Origin: Vibrio brasiliensis LMG 20546
GTDB taxonomy: Bacteria > Pseudomonadota > Gammaproteobacteria > Enterobacterales > Vibrionaceae
Reading direction: 5' to 3'
Assembly (NCBI RefSeq): GCF_000189255.1
Contig: NZ_AEVS01000035.1
Coordinates: 1 to 64,000, forward strand
DNA: 64,000 nt
This document shows positions 9,148 to 18,146 of this stretch, one piece after another; position 1 is the stretch's first letter, and the number at the start of each line of letters is the position of its first letter. The notes under the pieces were generated by a model. The model was not told where the DNA came from. It was given only the letters and a program-made list of their open reading frames with translations, and made no database searches. The translations under genes were made by a program, and so were the position numbers.

Positions 9148-10809
9148 TTACGCAGCTAAGATGGTTTTTAGATCTTCTTCCACGTTGCCGATGCTACGCA
9201 TATCAAACTTCTCCTGAATGATAGCCAGCAGGTTATCAGTCAGGAATGCAGGTGCAGTCGGACCTGTGTAGATGCCTTTAACGCCAAGTGCGAACAGGGT
9301 AAGCAGAATAACAATCGCTTTCTGTTCGAACCAAGAAAGAACCAGTGTTAGCGGTAGTTCATTAATGTCACAATCGAACTCTTTAGACAGCGCCAGAGCA
9401 AGCTGAATCGCTGAATAAGCATCATTACACTGACCAACATCCAACAGACGAGGGATACCATTGATGTCACCAAACTGGTTTTTGTTGAAGCGGAACTTAC
9501 CACAAGCAAGGGTAAGGATTACGCTATCCTCTGGTGCCTGAGCAGTGAAGTCTGTGTAGTAGCTACGTTCTGATTTGTCACCGTCACAACCACCAACAAG
9601 GAAGAAGTGTTTAATGTTGCCTTCTTTCACTTGCTCAACAACAGCCGGAGCTGCTTCCATTAGCGCGTTACGACCGAAACCAACCGTGATCATTTGCTCA
9701 ATTTCATCGTGTTTGAAGCCTTCCTGCGCGAGTGCACATTCGATTACCTGGCTGAAATCGTCACCTTCAATATGAGCAACACCTGGCCAGCCAACGATGC
9801 TACGAGTAAACAGGCGATCTGCATATTGACCCACGTTCGGGTTAAGCAGGCAGTTTGACGTCATCACGATTGCGCCAGGGAAGTTGGCAAATTCTTTTTG
9901 CTGGTTCTGCCATGCGCTACCGTAGTTACCTACCAGGTGAGGGTATTTGTTCAGTTCTGGGTAGCCGTGTGCCGGGAGCATTTCGCCATTGGTATAAACG
10001 TTGATGCCTTTGCCTTCAGTTTGCTGAAGAATTTTTTCTAAGTCATGCAGGTCGTGACCAGAAACCAGAATCGCTTTGCCTTTAACGGTTTTAACGTTAA
10101 CCGCTGTTGGAGTCGGGTGACCGAATGTCGCTGTTTCACCCGCATCGAGCATTTCCATCACTTTGTAGTTCATCAGACCGATCTGCATTGAACACTCAAG
10201 CAGAGCGTTAAGATCTTCTGGATCGGTACCCAGCCACGCCATGATTTGGTGGTACTCGGCGTAGATGTCGTTGTTAGTCTGCTCAAGAACACGCGCGTGC
10301 TCCATGTATGCCGCCGCACCTTTAAGGCCGTATAGACATAGCAGACGAAGACCAATCACATCTTCGCTGATTTCCTGATAGCCACGGTTTACCGCAACCT
10401 GAGGAGCAAAAGCCAGAATCTCTTCCGCAGATGCTGGTAGCTCGAAGTTTGCAACGACTGGTGCTGCGTCCAGCTCAACATTGCCCAGTTTAGCGGCTGC
10501 CAGAGTTTGTTCTTTAAGACGTGCTTTATACATTGCCGCCTGAGCAGATAGTTCAAGAATGCGTTGAGGGTCAAAGTTAACGTTAGTCAGGGTAGAGAAG
10601 AAGGCTTTTGGCGCCCATTGGTTTACCGCGTCATCGACAATACCAAACTTCAGAGCCTGTTCAGCCCAGTAAGAAACGCCCTGTAGGGTGTAAACTAATA
10701 CGTCTTGTAGGTCAGAAACTTCAGATGTTTTGCCACACATACCTTGTGCAAATGAGCAGCCTTTAACAGTAGGGGTTTGAATTGTCTGTTCACATTGAAT
10801 ACAGAACAT
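9148..10809 (-). CDS. hcp: Hydroxylamine reductase / hybrid cluster protein (class II)
   Basis: About 553 residues, the normal length for Hcp. The N-terminal cysteines are spaced C-x2-C-x11-C-x6-C (residues 3, 6, 18, 25), the class II pattern found in enteric bacteria, where they bind a small Fe-S cluster. Later motifs such as [36 protein letters not shown] and [11 protein letters not shown] carry ligands of the hybrid Fe-S-O cluster. The protein reduces NO or hydroxylamine and is linked to protein S-nitrosylation. The start MFCIQCEQT at 10809 is preferred over 10845. A sigma-54 promoter and NorR-type sites lie upstream. Confidence 0.95.
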   Translation of the reverse strand: MFCIQCEQTIQTPTVKGCSFAQGMCGKTSEVSDLQDVLVYTLQGVSYWAEQALKFGIVDDAVNQWAPKAFFSTLTNVNFDPQRILELSAQAAMYKARLKEQTLAAAKLGNVELDAAPVVANFELPASAEEILAFAPQVAVNRGYQEISEDVIGLRLLCLYGLKGAAAYMEHARVLEQTNNDIYAEYHQIMAWLGTDPEDLNALLECSMQIGLMNYKVMEMLDAGETATFGHPTPTAVNVKTVKGKAILVSGHDLHDLEKILQQTEGKGINVYTNGEMLPAHGYPELNKYPHLVGNYGSAWQNQQKEFANFPGAIVMTSNCLLNPNVGQYADRLFTRSIVGWPGVAHIEGDDFSQVIECALAQEGFKHDEIEQMITVGFGRNALMEAAPAVVEQVKEGNIKHFFLVGGCDGDKSERSYYTDFTAQAPEDSVILTLACGKFRFNKNQFGDINGIPRLLDVGQCNDAYSAIQLALALSKEFDCDINELPLTLVLSWFEQKAIVILLTLFALGVKGIYTGPTAPAFLTDNLLAIIQEKFDMRSIGNVEEDLKTILAA

Positions 10810-10875
10810 TGCGCGTCTCCAGTAATAATCGTTATCCAGCCACAATGGCTGTTTGTTTCGTTTTGCTCCCTATAT

Positions 10876-10891
10876 AGCACTTAACGTGCCA
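10876..10891 (-). promoter_or_regulatory. Sigma-54 (-24/-12) promoter for hcp-hcr
   Basis: On the minus strand this reads TGGCACGTTAAGTGCT. It matches the sigma-54 consensus TGGCACG-N4-TTGCW at all fixed positions but one, with GG and GC at the correct spacing. Transcription should start near 10866, about 57 bases before the hcp ATG. The nearby NorR gene encodes a sigma-54 activator, which strengthens the call. Confidence 0.8.
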
Positions 10892-10943
10892 ATGATTAAG
10901 CTGTTGATTTTATTGAATTAAGTTAAAGTAAAGAGCGAGTGGT

Positions 10944-10983
10944 GATGTCAATACAACAACGCTGGTGATGTGTTTTTTACATC
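10944..10983. promoter_or_regulatory. Two NorR-type enhancer sites (GT-N7-AC) upstream of hcp
   Basis: Site A at 10944-10960 is GATGT-N7-ACAAC; site B at 10967-10983 is GATGT-N7-ACATC, flanked by T and A to give a longer inverted repeat. They are centred about 86 and 109 bases upstream of the predicted start point. NorR of Escherichia coli binds three GT-N7-AC sites before norVW, so the spacing and sequence fit this regulator. Confidence 0.7.
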
Positions 10984-11133
10984 ACGCTTTGGTGGGGTAA
11001 GTAGCCCTAAAACTTGGAGACAGTACAGTGCTAGCGAGACAATGGTGATGAATTGCACAAAAAAATGTCTATGACTCAAGATACTAGCGAACGGAGTAGC
11101 AAAAAAATAAGCAGCAGAACGAGGCTTACCAAT

Positions 11134-11150
11134 GATGTATTTTTTACATC
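11134..11150. promoter_or_regulatory. Third NorR-type site, distal to hcp
   Basis: GATGT-N7-ACATC with an AT-rich centre, flanked by T and A, nearly identical to site B. It lies about 276 bases upstream of the predicted hcp start point and 84 bases beyond the norR stop codon. It is too far for direct contact without DNA bending, but that is usual for sigma-54 enhancers. The rest of the 10810-11240 gap shows no gene. Confidence 0.65.
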
Positions 11151-11240
11151 AACTATGAATGGCTATGGCTGTTGCTATTCGACAGCCATAGGACTGAAGG
11201 GAGCGCAGTGTAGTCAACCGAGGGGCTCACTACACGACCA

Positions 11241-12770
11241 TCAGGCTTCGACACCAAGCTTTTTACCCATGCGGTACAGGTTACCACGGTCCATTTGCAG
11301 GAACTCTGCAGCTTGTGACCAGGTGCCGTTGGATTTATTCAGAGCGTGTACGATTAAGCGCTTCTGATACGATTCAACCAGGCCACGCATCGCCTGACTT
11401 TCGTTGGGTAGCGCGTCCTGAAAGATACCTTCATCAGAACTACCGAGACCAGCGTCAAAATGTCCAATACGGATCATTTGCTGCTGTTGCTGAATTGCCC
11501 TCAGCGCTGCACGAGTCAGGGTGTGTTCTAGTTCCCTGACGTTTCCTGGCCAGCTCTGTTTTTCTAACCAAGTCAGACTTTTAGGATGCAGGTGCAGGTT
11601 AGGAATGTTGAACTGACTACGAACTTTTTCCAGTAGATAACCTGCCAGAACAGGTAGGTCTCCGTCACGCTTACGCAGCGGCGGGACTGAAATAGGAAAC
11701 ACATTTAAACGGTGGTAAAGGTCTGCGCGGAACTGACCCGCTGCTACTTCCTGTTCGAGGGAACGGTTAGTTGCAGCAATGATTCTGACGTTGACCAGCA
11801 GATGTTGATCGCTACCAACACGCTGCAATTCACCCTGCTGAATGACACGTAGCAGCTTGGCTTGAAGCATCAGTGGCAACTCACCCAATTCGTCAAGAAA
11901 AATGGTACCTCCATCAGCAAGTTCAAACTTACCGGCCCGTGAACTGTTGGCGCCAGTAAACGCTCCTTTGACGTGGCCAAACAGTTCACTTTCTGCCAGA
12001 CCTTCCGGTAGTGCGGCACAATTGACGTAGATCATCGGCTTGTCGGCACGGTGGCTTTGGGCGTGGACGCTATGAGCGACCAGCTCTTTACCAACGCCGG
12101 TCTCACCAGTGATTAACACGGCGTAGTCTGACTGAGCAACCGTTGCAATATTCGTTCGTAACTGTTCGATTTGTGGGCTAAGGCCGACCATTTCTCCTTT
12201 CTGCAGGCGAGCCTGCTGGATAAGGGTCTGAGTAACCGATTTGTGTTTTTTGTTCTGCGCTTTTAGTGCTTTAACCTGAGCGATATTACGCAGAGTCGCA
12301 GCAGCCAGAGCCGCGAAGGTTTCCATCGTGACGGGATCGATGTCATCGAATGCGCCAACGGTCAGGGAATCTAAAGTCAGTACGCCAACCAGCTGACCTT
12401 CAACATAGAGGCTACAGCCCATACAGTCATGAACGTCGAGCTCGGCTTCTTCACTAAGCAGGATGCCACTGAATGGGTCGGGCAACTCACAGTCAGCGCC
12501 AAACCTGACTGGTTGTTTACTCTGCATAATGGTTTCCAGTCGCGGGTGGGTCGCAGGAAAAAAGCGCCGTGCCAGAATGCTGGTGGAAATACCTTTGACC
12601 GCTACAGGGGTAAGAAAGCCATCCTGATCGAGAACAAACAGAGCACTGGCATCGCATGGGAAGACTTTATCGATACCATCGATTAATAGCTGATATTGAG
12701 CTTCGCTGTGCTGGTTGGAACTAAGGTTGAGCGCGATGTCGAGCAGGACTTTGTTTAGGTTGGCTTTCAT
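11241..12770 (-). CDS. norR: NO-responsive sigma-54 activator NorR
   Basis: About 509 residues from the ATG at 12770; a GTG at 12779 is an alternative. An N-terminal GAF domain (about 1-170, with FPCDASALF and [12 protein letters not shown]) should sense nitric oxide through a mononuclear iron, as in E. coli NorR. The central AAA+ domain has Walker A GETGVGKE, the sigma-54 contact loop GAFTGA and Walker [13 protein letters not shown]. The C terminus has a Fis-type helix-turn-helix ([19 protein letters not shown]). No norVW genes are present here, so the neighbouring hcp-hcr pair is the evident target. Confidence 0.92.
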   Translation of the reverse strand: MKANLNKVLLDIALNLSSNQHSEAQYQLLIDGIDKVFPCDASALFVLDQDGFLTPVAVKGISTSILARRFFPATHPRLETIMQSKQPVRFGADCELPDPFSGILLSEEAELDVHDCMGCSLYVEGQLVGVLTLDSLTVGAFDDIDPVTMETFAALAAATLRNIAQVKALKAQNKKHKSVTQTLIQQARLQKGEMVGLSPQIEQLRTNIATVAQSDYAVLITGETGVGKELVAHSVHAQSHRADKPMIYVNCAALPEGLAESELFGHVKGAFTGANSSRAGKFELADGGTIFLDELGELPLMLQAKLLRVIQQGELQRVGSDQHLLVNVRIIAATNRSLEQEVAAGQFRADLYHRLNVFPISVPPLRKRDGDLPVLAGYLLEKVRSQFNIPNLHLHPKSLTWLEKQSWPGNVRELEHTLTRAALRAIQQQQQMIRIGHFDAGLGSSDEGIFQDALPNESQAMRGLVESYQKRLIVHALNKSNGTWSQAAEFLQMDRGNLYRMGKKLGVEA

Positions 12771-12812
12771 TTGGTTCACTCACTGACTTTGGAGCGGGTA
12801 TGCTAGCAACTA

Positions 12813-12829
12813 GATGTCATTTTTACATC
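12813..12829. promoter_or_regulatory. NorR-type site in the norR promoter region
   Basis: GATGT-N7-ACATC, the same form as the sites before hcp. It is centred about 50 bases upstream of the norR start codon, which suggests that NorR controls its own gene. Confidence 0.6.
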
Positions 12830-12856
12830 GCCGGAAGATCAGTAACTGAACCTGAG

Positions 12857-12870
12857 TTGATTTACATCAA
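12857..12870. promoter_or_regulatory. FNR box upstream of norR
   Basis: TTGAT-TTAC-ATCAA is a perfect match to the FNR consensus TTGAT-N4-ATCAA. It is about 87-100 bases before the norR start codon and beyond the stop of the next gene. It suggests that norR expression responds to oxygen limitation. Confidence 0.7.
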
Positions 12871-12902
12871 GAGTGCTTAACTTTGCTGAATCAAATCGTG
12901 AT

Positions 12903-13841
12903 CTATTTATCGTTAAACTGCGCTCGGTATTGTTGAGGTGATACGCCAACTAAGCGACGAAAGTGATGGCGCAGAGTGGTGGCATTTTCAAACCCGGCCA
13001 TGTTGGCTAGCCGCTCAATTGAATGTGCTTCTACTTCGAGTAAGCCCTTGGCTCGTTCAATACGTTGTTGAGTGAGCCACTCTTTAGGTGAGAGGCTAAA
13101 GCTGGCGCGAAATTTCCGGTCAAAGGTACGTCGCGACATATTGGCTTTTTCAGCCAGGATATCGACGGTAATGCTTTTGTCGAGTTGGCTATTGGCCCAG
13201 TCGATTGCGGCGGAAAACTGGTTTGGCACTTCCAGTATCGGTGTCTCAACAAACTGTGCCTGTCCTCCGAGTCGGTGTGCCGAAATCACCAGTCTTTTCG
13301 CAACCTGGTTGGCAATATTGTAACCATAATCCTGTCGAATCACTGCCAGTCCAAGATCGAGAGCCGCAGCACTGCCAGCGGAACAGCCAATGTTGCCATC
13401 AAATACATACAGTACATCTGGCTGGTAGTGAACAAGGGGGAACTGCTGACGAAATTTCTGTTCGTACATCCAATGAGTGGTCGCTGTTTTTCCATCAAGC
13501 AGTCCAAGCCGGGCCATCAAAAACGAACCGGAACAAAGTGTAAGTACTCGCTTACCCTCTTGAGTAAATTGACTGACCTGCTGCGCGATTATCTCTGGAA
13601 TTGGATAGTCCCAAGTAGGCCAGCCTGGAATGATTAGGGTGTCATAGGACTCAAGTGAGTTGCCGTGCTGCGCGGTGACGAGCAGATTCCCAGTGGTGTG
13701 AATATCGTCGCCTTCGAGATTGATGACATCTGCCTGATACCAGTTTTCAAACTCTGGTCTTGGCAACGCAAATAGCTCTATCGCACACGACATTTCAAAC
13801 AGGGTGACGTGTGAATGGGCAAGTATGGCAACTTTGTTCAT
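12903..13841 (-). CDS. GlxA-type regulator: DJ-1/PfpI domain plus AraC helix-turn-helix
   Basis: About 312 residues. The N-terminal half is a DJ-1/PfpI-like domain (VAILAHSHVTLFEMSCAIELF; VLTLCSGSFLMARLGLLDG, with the nucleophile-elbow Cys). The C-terminal half is an AraC double helix-turn-helix (ILAEKANMSRRTFDRKFRA; RLANMAGFENATTLRHHFRR). The second ATG at 13841 is chosen because AAGGA is spaced correctly before it; 13847 is the alternative. It is divergent from the rhodanese-GST pair across about 128 bases and probably regulates it. Its ligand is unknown. Confidence 0.9.
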   Translation of the reverse strand: MNKVAILAHSHVTLFEMSCAIELFALPRPEFENWYQADVINLEGDDIHTTGNLLVTAQHGNSLESYDTLIIPGWPTWDYPIPEIIAQQVSQFTQEGKRVLTLCSGSFLMARLGLLDGKTATTHWMYEQKFRQQFPLVHYQPDVLYVFDGNIGCSAGSAAALDLGLAVIRQDYGYNIANQVAKRLVISAHRLGGQAQFVETPILEVPNQFSAAIDWANSQLDKSITVDILAEKANMSRRTFDRKFRASFSLSPKEWLTQQRIERAKGLLEVEAHSIERLANMAGFENATTLRHHFRRLVGVSPQQYRAQFNDK

Positions 13842-13969
13842 CTTCATTCCTTGAGATAGTCGGTTTAACTTGGCTGAAAATTAACGATAACTGTCTTTTA
13901 CGCCAATGTCACCCTCGGTTAATCCTCGGCATGATAGTGACGTAGTTAATTAATCAGGGAGAGGATAGT

Positions 13970-14383
13970 ATGTCTAGTGCAGTATCAAGAGTGACAGCGG
14001 CAGGGAGTGAAGAAGCTCTAAAGCATTTTGAACAGTTGCTTAAGTTCGAAACGGATTGTTGGGATGTGCACCATGCGCTAACTAACGGTTTACAAGATTT
14101 TGTCTTGGTTGATGTCAGGGCTGAAGTGTTGTTTGAACAAGGGCATATTGAAGGGGCGATCAATATTCCTCAGCCGCGATTGAATGAGAAAAGACTGGCG
14201 GAGTATCCAACAGACACCCTGTTTGTGGTCTATTGCGCCGGGCCACACTGTAACGGAACTGAGAAAGCCGCCATTCGATTAGCCAAACTTGGTCGTCCGG
14301 TGAAAAAAATGATCGGCGGAGTGACCGGATGGCTGGATGAAGGATTTACACTTGTCTCACAGGAGGTGGAGCAATGCAGTTAA
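13970..14383 (+). CDS. Rhodanese-like domain protein
   Basis: A 137-residue single-domain protein. FVLVDVRAEVLFEQGHIEGA and VYCAGPHCNGTEKAA match the rhodanese fold, and the first Cys of the second motif is in the active-site position. GGVTGWLDEGF is the usual C-terminal signature. Such proteins move sulfane sulfur between thiols. A GGGAGAGG site precedes the start. Its end overlaps the GST gene by 10 bases, so the two form an operon, divergent from a GlxA-type regulator. Together they suggest response to a thiol-reactive compound. Confidence 0.88.
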   Translation: MSSAVSRVTAAGSEEALKHFEQLLKFETDCWDVHHALTNGLQDFVLVDVRAEVLFEQGHIEGAINIPQPRLNEKRLAEYPTDTLFVVYCAGPHCNGTEKAAIRLAKLGRPVKKMIGGVTGWLDEGFTLVSQEVEQCS

Positions 14384-14970
14384 TTGTTGGAACGGATTCT
14401 ACATGGTCTTTGCGCGCGTGGTTGTGCGCAAAGATTGCTGATATTGATGTCAGCGTTAAGGTGGTCGACCTGACTAAGCCCGACTATCGTCAGCAATTGG
14501 CGCTGTTATCACCAACCGGACTGGTTCCGGCACTCAAAGCAGAAAACCTGCTGGTTCACGATTCTCTTGCCATTACTGAGTATTTCAATGAGCTTGCGGA
14601 TGGTGCTCTGTTGCCTGCTTCGCGTGAACAGCGAGCCTATGCCCGCTCTTTGTGTAGCGAACTGCACGCTGGGTTCTTTAACCTGCGTAGCCTATGCGGA
14701 TTCACTCTCGAACCCGTTGCGCCAGTTGATCGAAATACACCTCAACTGCGACCAGAAATTGAGCGAGTGGAAGCGATATTTGACGCTGCCGAGCTACCAT
14801 TTATGTTCGATAAACCGACAGCTGTCGATGCTTTTTACGCAGTGCTTGCCTATCGGCTCAATAGCTACGGAATCCGGCTGACAGGTAAAGCTGGCGAGTA
14901 TCAGCTAAGCCTTCTTAATTGGGATCTTATGACAGACGGGATCGAGCAAATGCGAACCTGGAAAGGGTAA
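14374..14970 (+). CDS. Glutathione S-transferase family protein
   Basis: A 198-residue protein with an N-terminal thioredoxin-like GST domain (TDSTWSLRAWLCAKIADI; SPTGLVPALKAENLLVHDSLAITEYFNEL, containing the cis-Pro and the Glu/Asp-Ser glutathione contact) and a shorter helical C-terminal domain. Ser in DSTWSLR is a candidate catalytic residue. The ATG is preceded by GGAGGTGGAG within the end of the rhodanese gene. The pairing with a rhodanese suggests detoxification or sulfur transfer; the substrate is unknown. Confidence 0.85.
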   Translation: MQLIVGTDSTWSLRAWLCAKIADIDVSVKVVDLTKPDYRQQLALLSPTGLVPALKAENLLVHDSLAITEYFNELADGALLPASREQRAYARSLCSELHAGFFNLRSLCGFTLEPVAPVDRNTPQLRPEIERVEAIFDAAELPFMFDKPTAVDAFYAVLAYRLNSYGIRLTGKAGEYQLSLLNWDLMTDGIEQMRTWKG

Positions 14971-14990
14971 CGCAGTCTTTGTTTGACAGG

Positions 14991-15020
14991 GTGTGCATAT
15001 AACTATGCATGTTATGCATA
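14991..15020. promoter_or_regulatory. Imperfect inverted repeat upstream of the His-rich peptide and MFS genes
   Basis: Two AT-rich arms related to GTGCATATAAC and GTTATGCATAC surround TATGCAT. Outer GGGT and ACCC extend the symmetry. It lies about 90 bases before the next start codon and is a possible operator; no regulator gene is adjacent. Confidence 0.3.
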
Positions 15021-15107
15021 CCCAGATTGTCAAAATGTCATTTGAGTCATCGCGCGTCGATCTCTACACTTCGCGCTCTTTTTAAACCCATGCTGAGATT
15101 AAGAATC

Positions 15108-15287
15108 ATGTTTTCTCAATCACTTTTCGCTCAGCTAGTGAGAATGACCCTGTTACTGACGTTATCACTTGTTGCTGTCCATAACTCGCCAGCCTTACTG
15201 GAGTTGTTGGCCCAGCAAGCGATTAACAGTGGCTGTCACCAAACTACTGGTGACCACCAAGACCATTCTCACCACCATCATCACTAA
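15108..15287 (+). CDS. Small membrane or secreted peptide with histidine-rich tail
   Basis: A 59-residue product from the ATG at 15108; in-frame ATGs at 15090 and 15009 are alternatives. One hydrophobic segment (MTLLLTLSLVAVHNSPALLELL) could be a signal peptide or membrane anchor. It is followed by a Cys and a tail DHQDHSHHHHH. The tail could bind Zn, Cu or Ni. I do not recognise the family. It ends 9 bases before an MFS transporter gene and is probably translated with it, so metal sensing or delivery linked to that transporter is possible but unproven. Confidence 0.5.
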   Translation: MFSQSLFAQLVRMTLLLTLSLVAVHNSPALLELLAQQAINSGCHQTTGDHQDHSHHHHH

Positions 15288-15296
15288 GGTTTTGCG

Positions 15297-16505
15297 ATGA
15301 GCATTTTTCGATTTCCTTTAATGGTTTGGCTTGGAATTGCCATTCTGATTATCTGTCTTGGGATTAGACAATCTTTCGGTATCTTTATGATGCCTATTTC
15401 TGACCACTTTCAGACTGGTCGAGAGTTCTTTAGCTTTGCTATTGCACTGCAAAACTTGTTATTTGGCGTGTTTCAGCCGTTTGTCGGTATGGCATCAGAC
15501 CGCTTTGGCGCTAAGCGAATCATTATTCTCGGTGCCATCGCATACAGCCTAGGTTTATACCTGACTTCAATCGCTGTTGAACCGAGTCTGCTTTACCTTT
15601 CGCTTGGTGTTTTGGTTGGTTTAGGTTTAAGTGCGACCAGCTATGTGATTGTACTGGGCGCGGTTGCCAAAGTAGTGCCTGCAGAACACGCAGCAAAGGC
15701 ATTTGGTTTAACGACTGCGGCGGGTTCGTTTGGTATGTTCGCTATGATCCCAGGTGCGCAGACGTTGTTGACCGATTTTTGCTGGCAGGGAGCCCTGCAA
15801 GGTTTTGCTATCTTGTGTAGCACCATGATCGCTTTTGCGTTGTTTATGAAGAGCGGTAAACCGAAGCAGATGGCTAGCGGCAACCATGCCGACGAGAATC
15901 AGACTCTGAAGCAGGCTTTAAAAGAAGCATTTGCGCATAAAGGTTATTGGCTAATTCATCTTGGATTCTTCGTTTGTGGCTTCCATGTGATGTTTATTGC
16001 CACTCACTTACCGAGTTATCTGGCTGACAAACATCTGCCAGCTTCGACCGCAGCCATGGCATTGGCCTACGTCGGCATATTTAACATCTTTGGCTCTTAC
16101 TTTTGGGGCGTGATGGGTGACAGATATAGCAAACGCCATGTGATGTCAGCACTCTATCTGATGCGCACTCTGGTTATTGGTGCCTTTGTGACCTTGCCGG
16201 TGACGGAACACACTGCTGCTATCTTTGGTGGAGCAATTGGTTTCTGTTGGTTGGGTACTGTGCCACTGACGTCTGGCTTAGTGCGTCAGATCTTTGGTGC
16301 TAAGTACCTTTCAACTCTCTACGGTCTGGTTTTCTTTACGCATCAGGTAGGCAGTTTTCTGGGTGCCTGGGCTGGCGGTCGTATCTATGACTACTACGGC
16401 TCTTACGATCCAATCTGGTGGTCAACCGTTGTACTTGCATTCGCTGCAGCTTTGATTCATTTGCCAATTAATGACCGACCAGTGCAACGTTATGCAACTG
16501 CATAA
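15297..16505 (+). CDS. MFS transporter
   Basis: A 402-residue carrier with twelve predicted helices and a central cytoplasmic loop (MKSGKPKQMASGNHADENQ). The loop 2-3 signature is present as GMASDRFGAKRIII, and the matching loop in the second half is GVMGDRYSKRHVMSAL. It resembles monocarboxylate/oxalate-formate antiporter-like members, for example the start IFRFPLMVWLGIAIL and the RQSFGIFMMPI helix. The substrate is unknown. AAGG precedes the ATG, 9 bases after the His-rich peptide gene. Confidence 0.85.
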   Translation: MSIFRFPLMVWLGIAILIICLGIRQSFGIFMMPISDHFQTGREFFSFAIALQNLLFGVFQPFVGMASDRFGAKRIIILGAIAYSLGLYLTSIAVEPSLLYLSLGVLVGLGLSATSYVIVLGAVAKVVPAEHAAKAFGLTTAAGSFGMFAMIPGAQTLLTDFCWQGALQGFAILCSTMIAFALFMKSGKPKQMASGNHADENQTLKQALKEAFAHKGYWLIHLGFFVCGFHVMFIATHLPSYLADKHLPASTAAMALAYVGIFNIFGSYFWGVMGDRYSKRHVMSALYLMRTLVIGAFVTLPVTEHTAAIFGGAIGFCWLGTVPLTSGLVRQIFGAKYLSTLYGLVFFTHQVGSFLGAWAGGRIYDYYGSYDPIWWSTVVLAFAAALIHLPINDRPVQRYATA

Positions 16506-16581
16506 TAAATAGAAAATAGTGAGCCCGTTTTAGTCCAACTTAGATTATGATGGGCTCATCTACTTTTAAATATTTTCTTAC

Positions 16582-17310
16582 ATGTTTGCTGAATGGGTCA
16601 CTACAGAGGCACTGATTGCTGCCTTTCTTTTCTTCCTTGGATCGTTTGTCCAGACCGCAATCGGTTTTGGATTGGCGATTGTCTCTGCGCCACTATTAAT
16701 CTTAGTTGCTCCTGAGTACGTTCCCGCACCAATCTGTCTGGTGGCACTGTTTATTTCTCTGCTCAATGCTTTTAAGCATCGTGACAGTGTGGAAATAGGT
16801 GGCCTTAAAATGGCGCTGATCGGCCGTGTTCCTGGCTCGATAGCTGGTGGTGTTTTACTGGTGATGGTGTCTACAAACTTGATGGCGATATGGCTTGGTG
16901 CTTTGGTGTTGTTTGCCGTAGCAGTGAGCTTACTTCCGTTCCGTATTGAACCGACGTCGACACGTATGGGTGTAGCTGGTTTTTTCTCAGGACTCTTTGG
17001 GACCAGTTCGGGCATAGGCGGTCCGCCGATGGCACTGTTGTTACAGCATCAGGAGGCGAACCAGTTACGGGGTAATCTGTCAGCTTTTTTTGTCTTTAGC
17101 TCATTTATCTCGTTGTTGATTCAGATGCCAGCAGGCTTTTTAACACTACACCATGTATGGATCAGTATTCCCCTTGTTCCTGCTGCGTGGGTTGGTTATA
17201 AACTGGCTCAGTTAACCACCCATTCGTTGCCGAAAGAGAAGATTCGCATCGGAGCTTTAACCTTGTGCAGTATCAGCGGTGCGACTGCAGTTTGGCAGGG
17301 GTTAGCTTAA
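16582..17310 (+). CDS. TSUP family membrane protein (TauE/SafE type)
   Basis: A 242-residue protein with about eight hydrophobic helices in two similar halves. GSFVQTAIGFGLAIVSAPLL and GFFSGLFGTSSGIGGPPMAL are the paired motifs of the sulfite-exporter TauE/SafE family. Members move sulfite, sulfoacetate or other small anions. The start ATG has no clear ribosome-binding site. The gene stands alone, between the MFS gene and yccF on the same strand, with 76 and 137 bases either side. Confidence 0.85.
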   Translation: MFAEWVTTEALIAAFLFFLGSFVQTAIGFGLAIVSAPLLILVAPEYVPAPICLVALFISLLNAFKHRDSVEIGGLKMALIGRVPGSIAGGVLLVMVSTNLMAIWLGALVLFAVAVSLLPFRIEPTSTRMGVAGFFSGLFGTSSGIGGPPMALLLQHQEANQLRGNLSAFFVFSSFISLLIQMPAGFLTLHHVWISIPLVPAAWVGYKLAQLTTHSLPKEKIRIGALTLCSISGATAVWQGLA

Positions 17311-17447
17311 ACTGTTCATGTTAGGTTAAGGAAAAATCCTGATACTGATAACCAATAGGGAAGGCACTTTGAGATTCGATTTATGACCCTTCCTAGCTAT
17401 GAGCAGTATTTGCCCAGTAGCGAGGTTTCTAACAAAGGAGAGAGCAG

Positions 17448-17876
17448 GTGTTAAGAACACTCGGTAATATTATTTGGTTCCTGTGCGGTGGTATTGTGAT
17501 GGGATTGATGTGGTGGTTCTTCGGACTACTCGCATTTATCAGTATCATTGGTATTCCATGGGGACGTGCGTGTTTTGTTATGGGTAACTTTTCGTTCTTC
17601 CCATTTGGGCAAGAGGCGATTGCTCGTGATGAACTGACCAATGAAACCGATATCGGCACCAGCCCGCTTGGCCTGGTCGGTAATGTTATTTGGTTTGTGT
17701 TTGCAGGTATCTGGTTGGCTATTGGCCACATCATGTCAGCAGTGGCATGTTTCATTACCATCATTGGTATTCCGTTCGCACTGCAGCATCTGAAATTGGC
17801 GTATATTTCACTGGCGCCAATTGGCAAGACTGTCGTGCCAAAAGAGCAAGCGGCAATGGCAAGATACTCGAAGTAA
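17448..17876 (+). CDS. yccF: YccF family inner-membrane protein
   Basis: A 142-residue protein with two copies of the YccF repeat: GNIIWFLCGGIVMGLMWWFF...SIIGIPWG and GNVIWFVFAGIWLAIGHIMS...TIIGIPFA. Both hold hydrophobic helices followed by an IIGIP turn. The start codon is GTG, supported by AAAGGAG seven bases before it. The molecular function of this family is not established. It is followed by a clear terminator and appears to be a single-gene unit. Confidence 0.9.
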   Translation: MLRTLGNIIWFLCGGIVMGLMWWFFGLLAFISIIGIPWGRACFVMGNFSFFPFGQEAIARDELTNETDIGTSPLGLVGNVIWFVFAGIWLAIGHIMSAVACFITIIGIPFALQHLKLAYISLAPIGKTVVPKEQAAMARYSK

Positions 17877-17907
17877 TAGTTGATTACTTCTCTTTGCACA
17901 AGCTTTC

Positions 17908-17935
17908 AAAAGATCCCTTAATGGGATCTTTTTTC
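17908..17935 (+). terminator. Rho-independent terminator after yccF
   Basis: Stem AAAGATCCC / GGGATCTTT with loop TTAAT, followed by a run of T. It is about 30 bases after the stop codon. The 200 bases after it, up to 18146, show no gene. Confidence 0.85.
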
Positions 17936-18146
17936 GTTTATGGCATGTGAGATTTGTCTCTCGAGCAGGGCATGATGGGGAGTAATAAAGTCGCGAGTGA
18001 TAGTGTCGTCGATTTGTTACACAACTAAAGATGGGCGCTTTTTGGTGACTTGAGCACATTTTGTACTAATCGCTTATTGATCTGATGAATCAGTTAGTTA
18101 TAGTAGCCGCGTTTGCTGTTATGCTGATTTAAGAATAAAAATTAAT

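Noticed and set aside
10904-10917. TTGAT-TTTA-TTGAA as an FNR site before hcp
   Set aside because: Only the left half matches; the right half is poor compared with the perfect box before norR.
13185-13637. Long open frames on the plus strand opposite the GlxA-type regulator (also 13205-13543)
   Set aside because: They are antisense shadows of a gene with clear domain motifs and have no ribosome-binding site or family resemblance.
16578-17015. 145-codon minus-strand frame opposite the TSUP gene
   Set aside because: Low-complexity Ser/Thr/Ala/Ile sequence typical of antisense to a membrane protein; no start signal.
17429-17899. 156-codon minus-strand frame opposite yccF
   Set aside because: It is a mirror of the YccF repeats and has no recognisable protein features.
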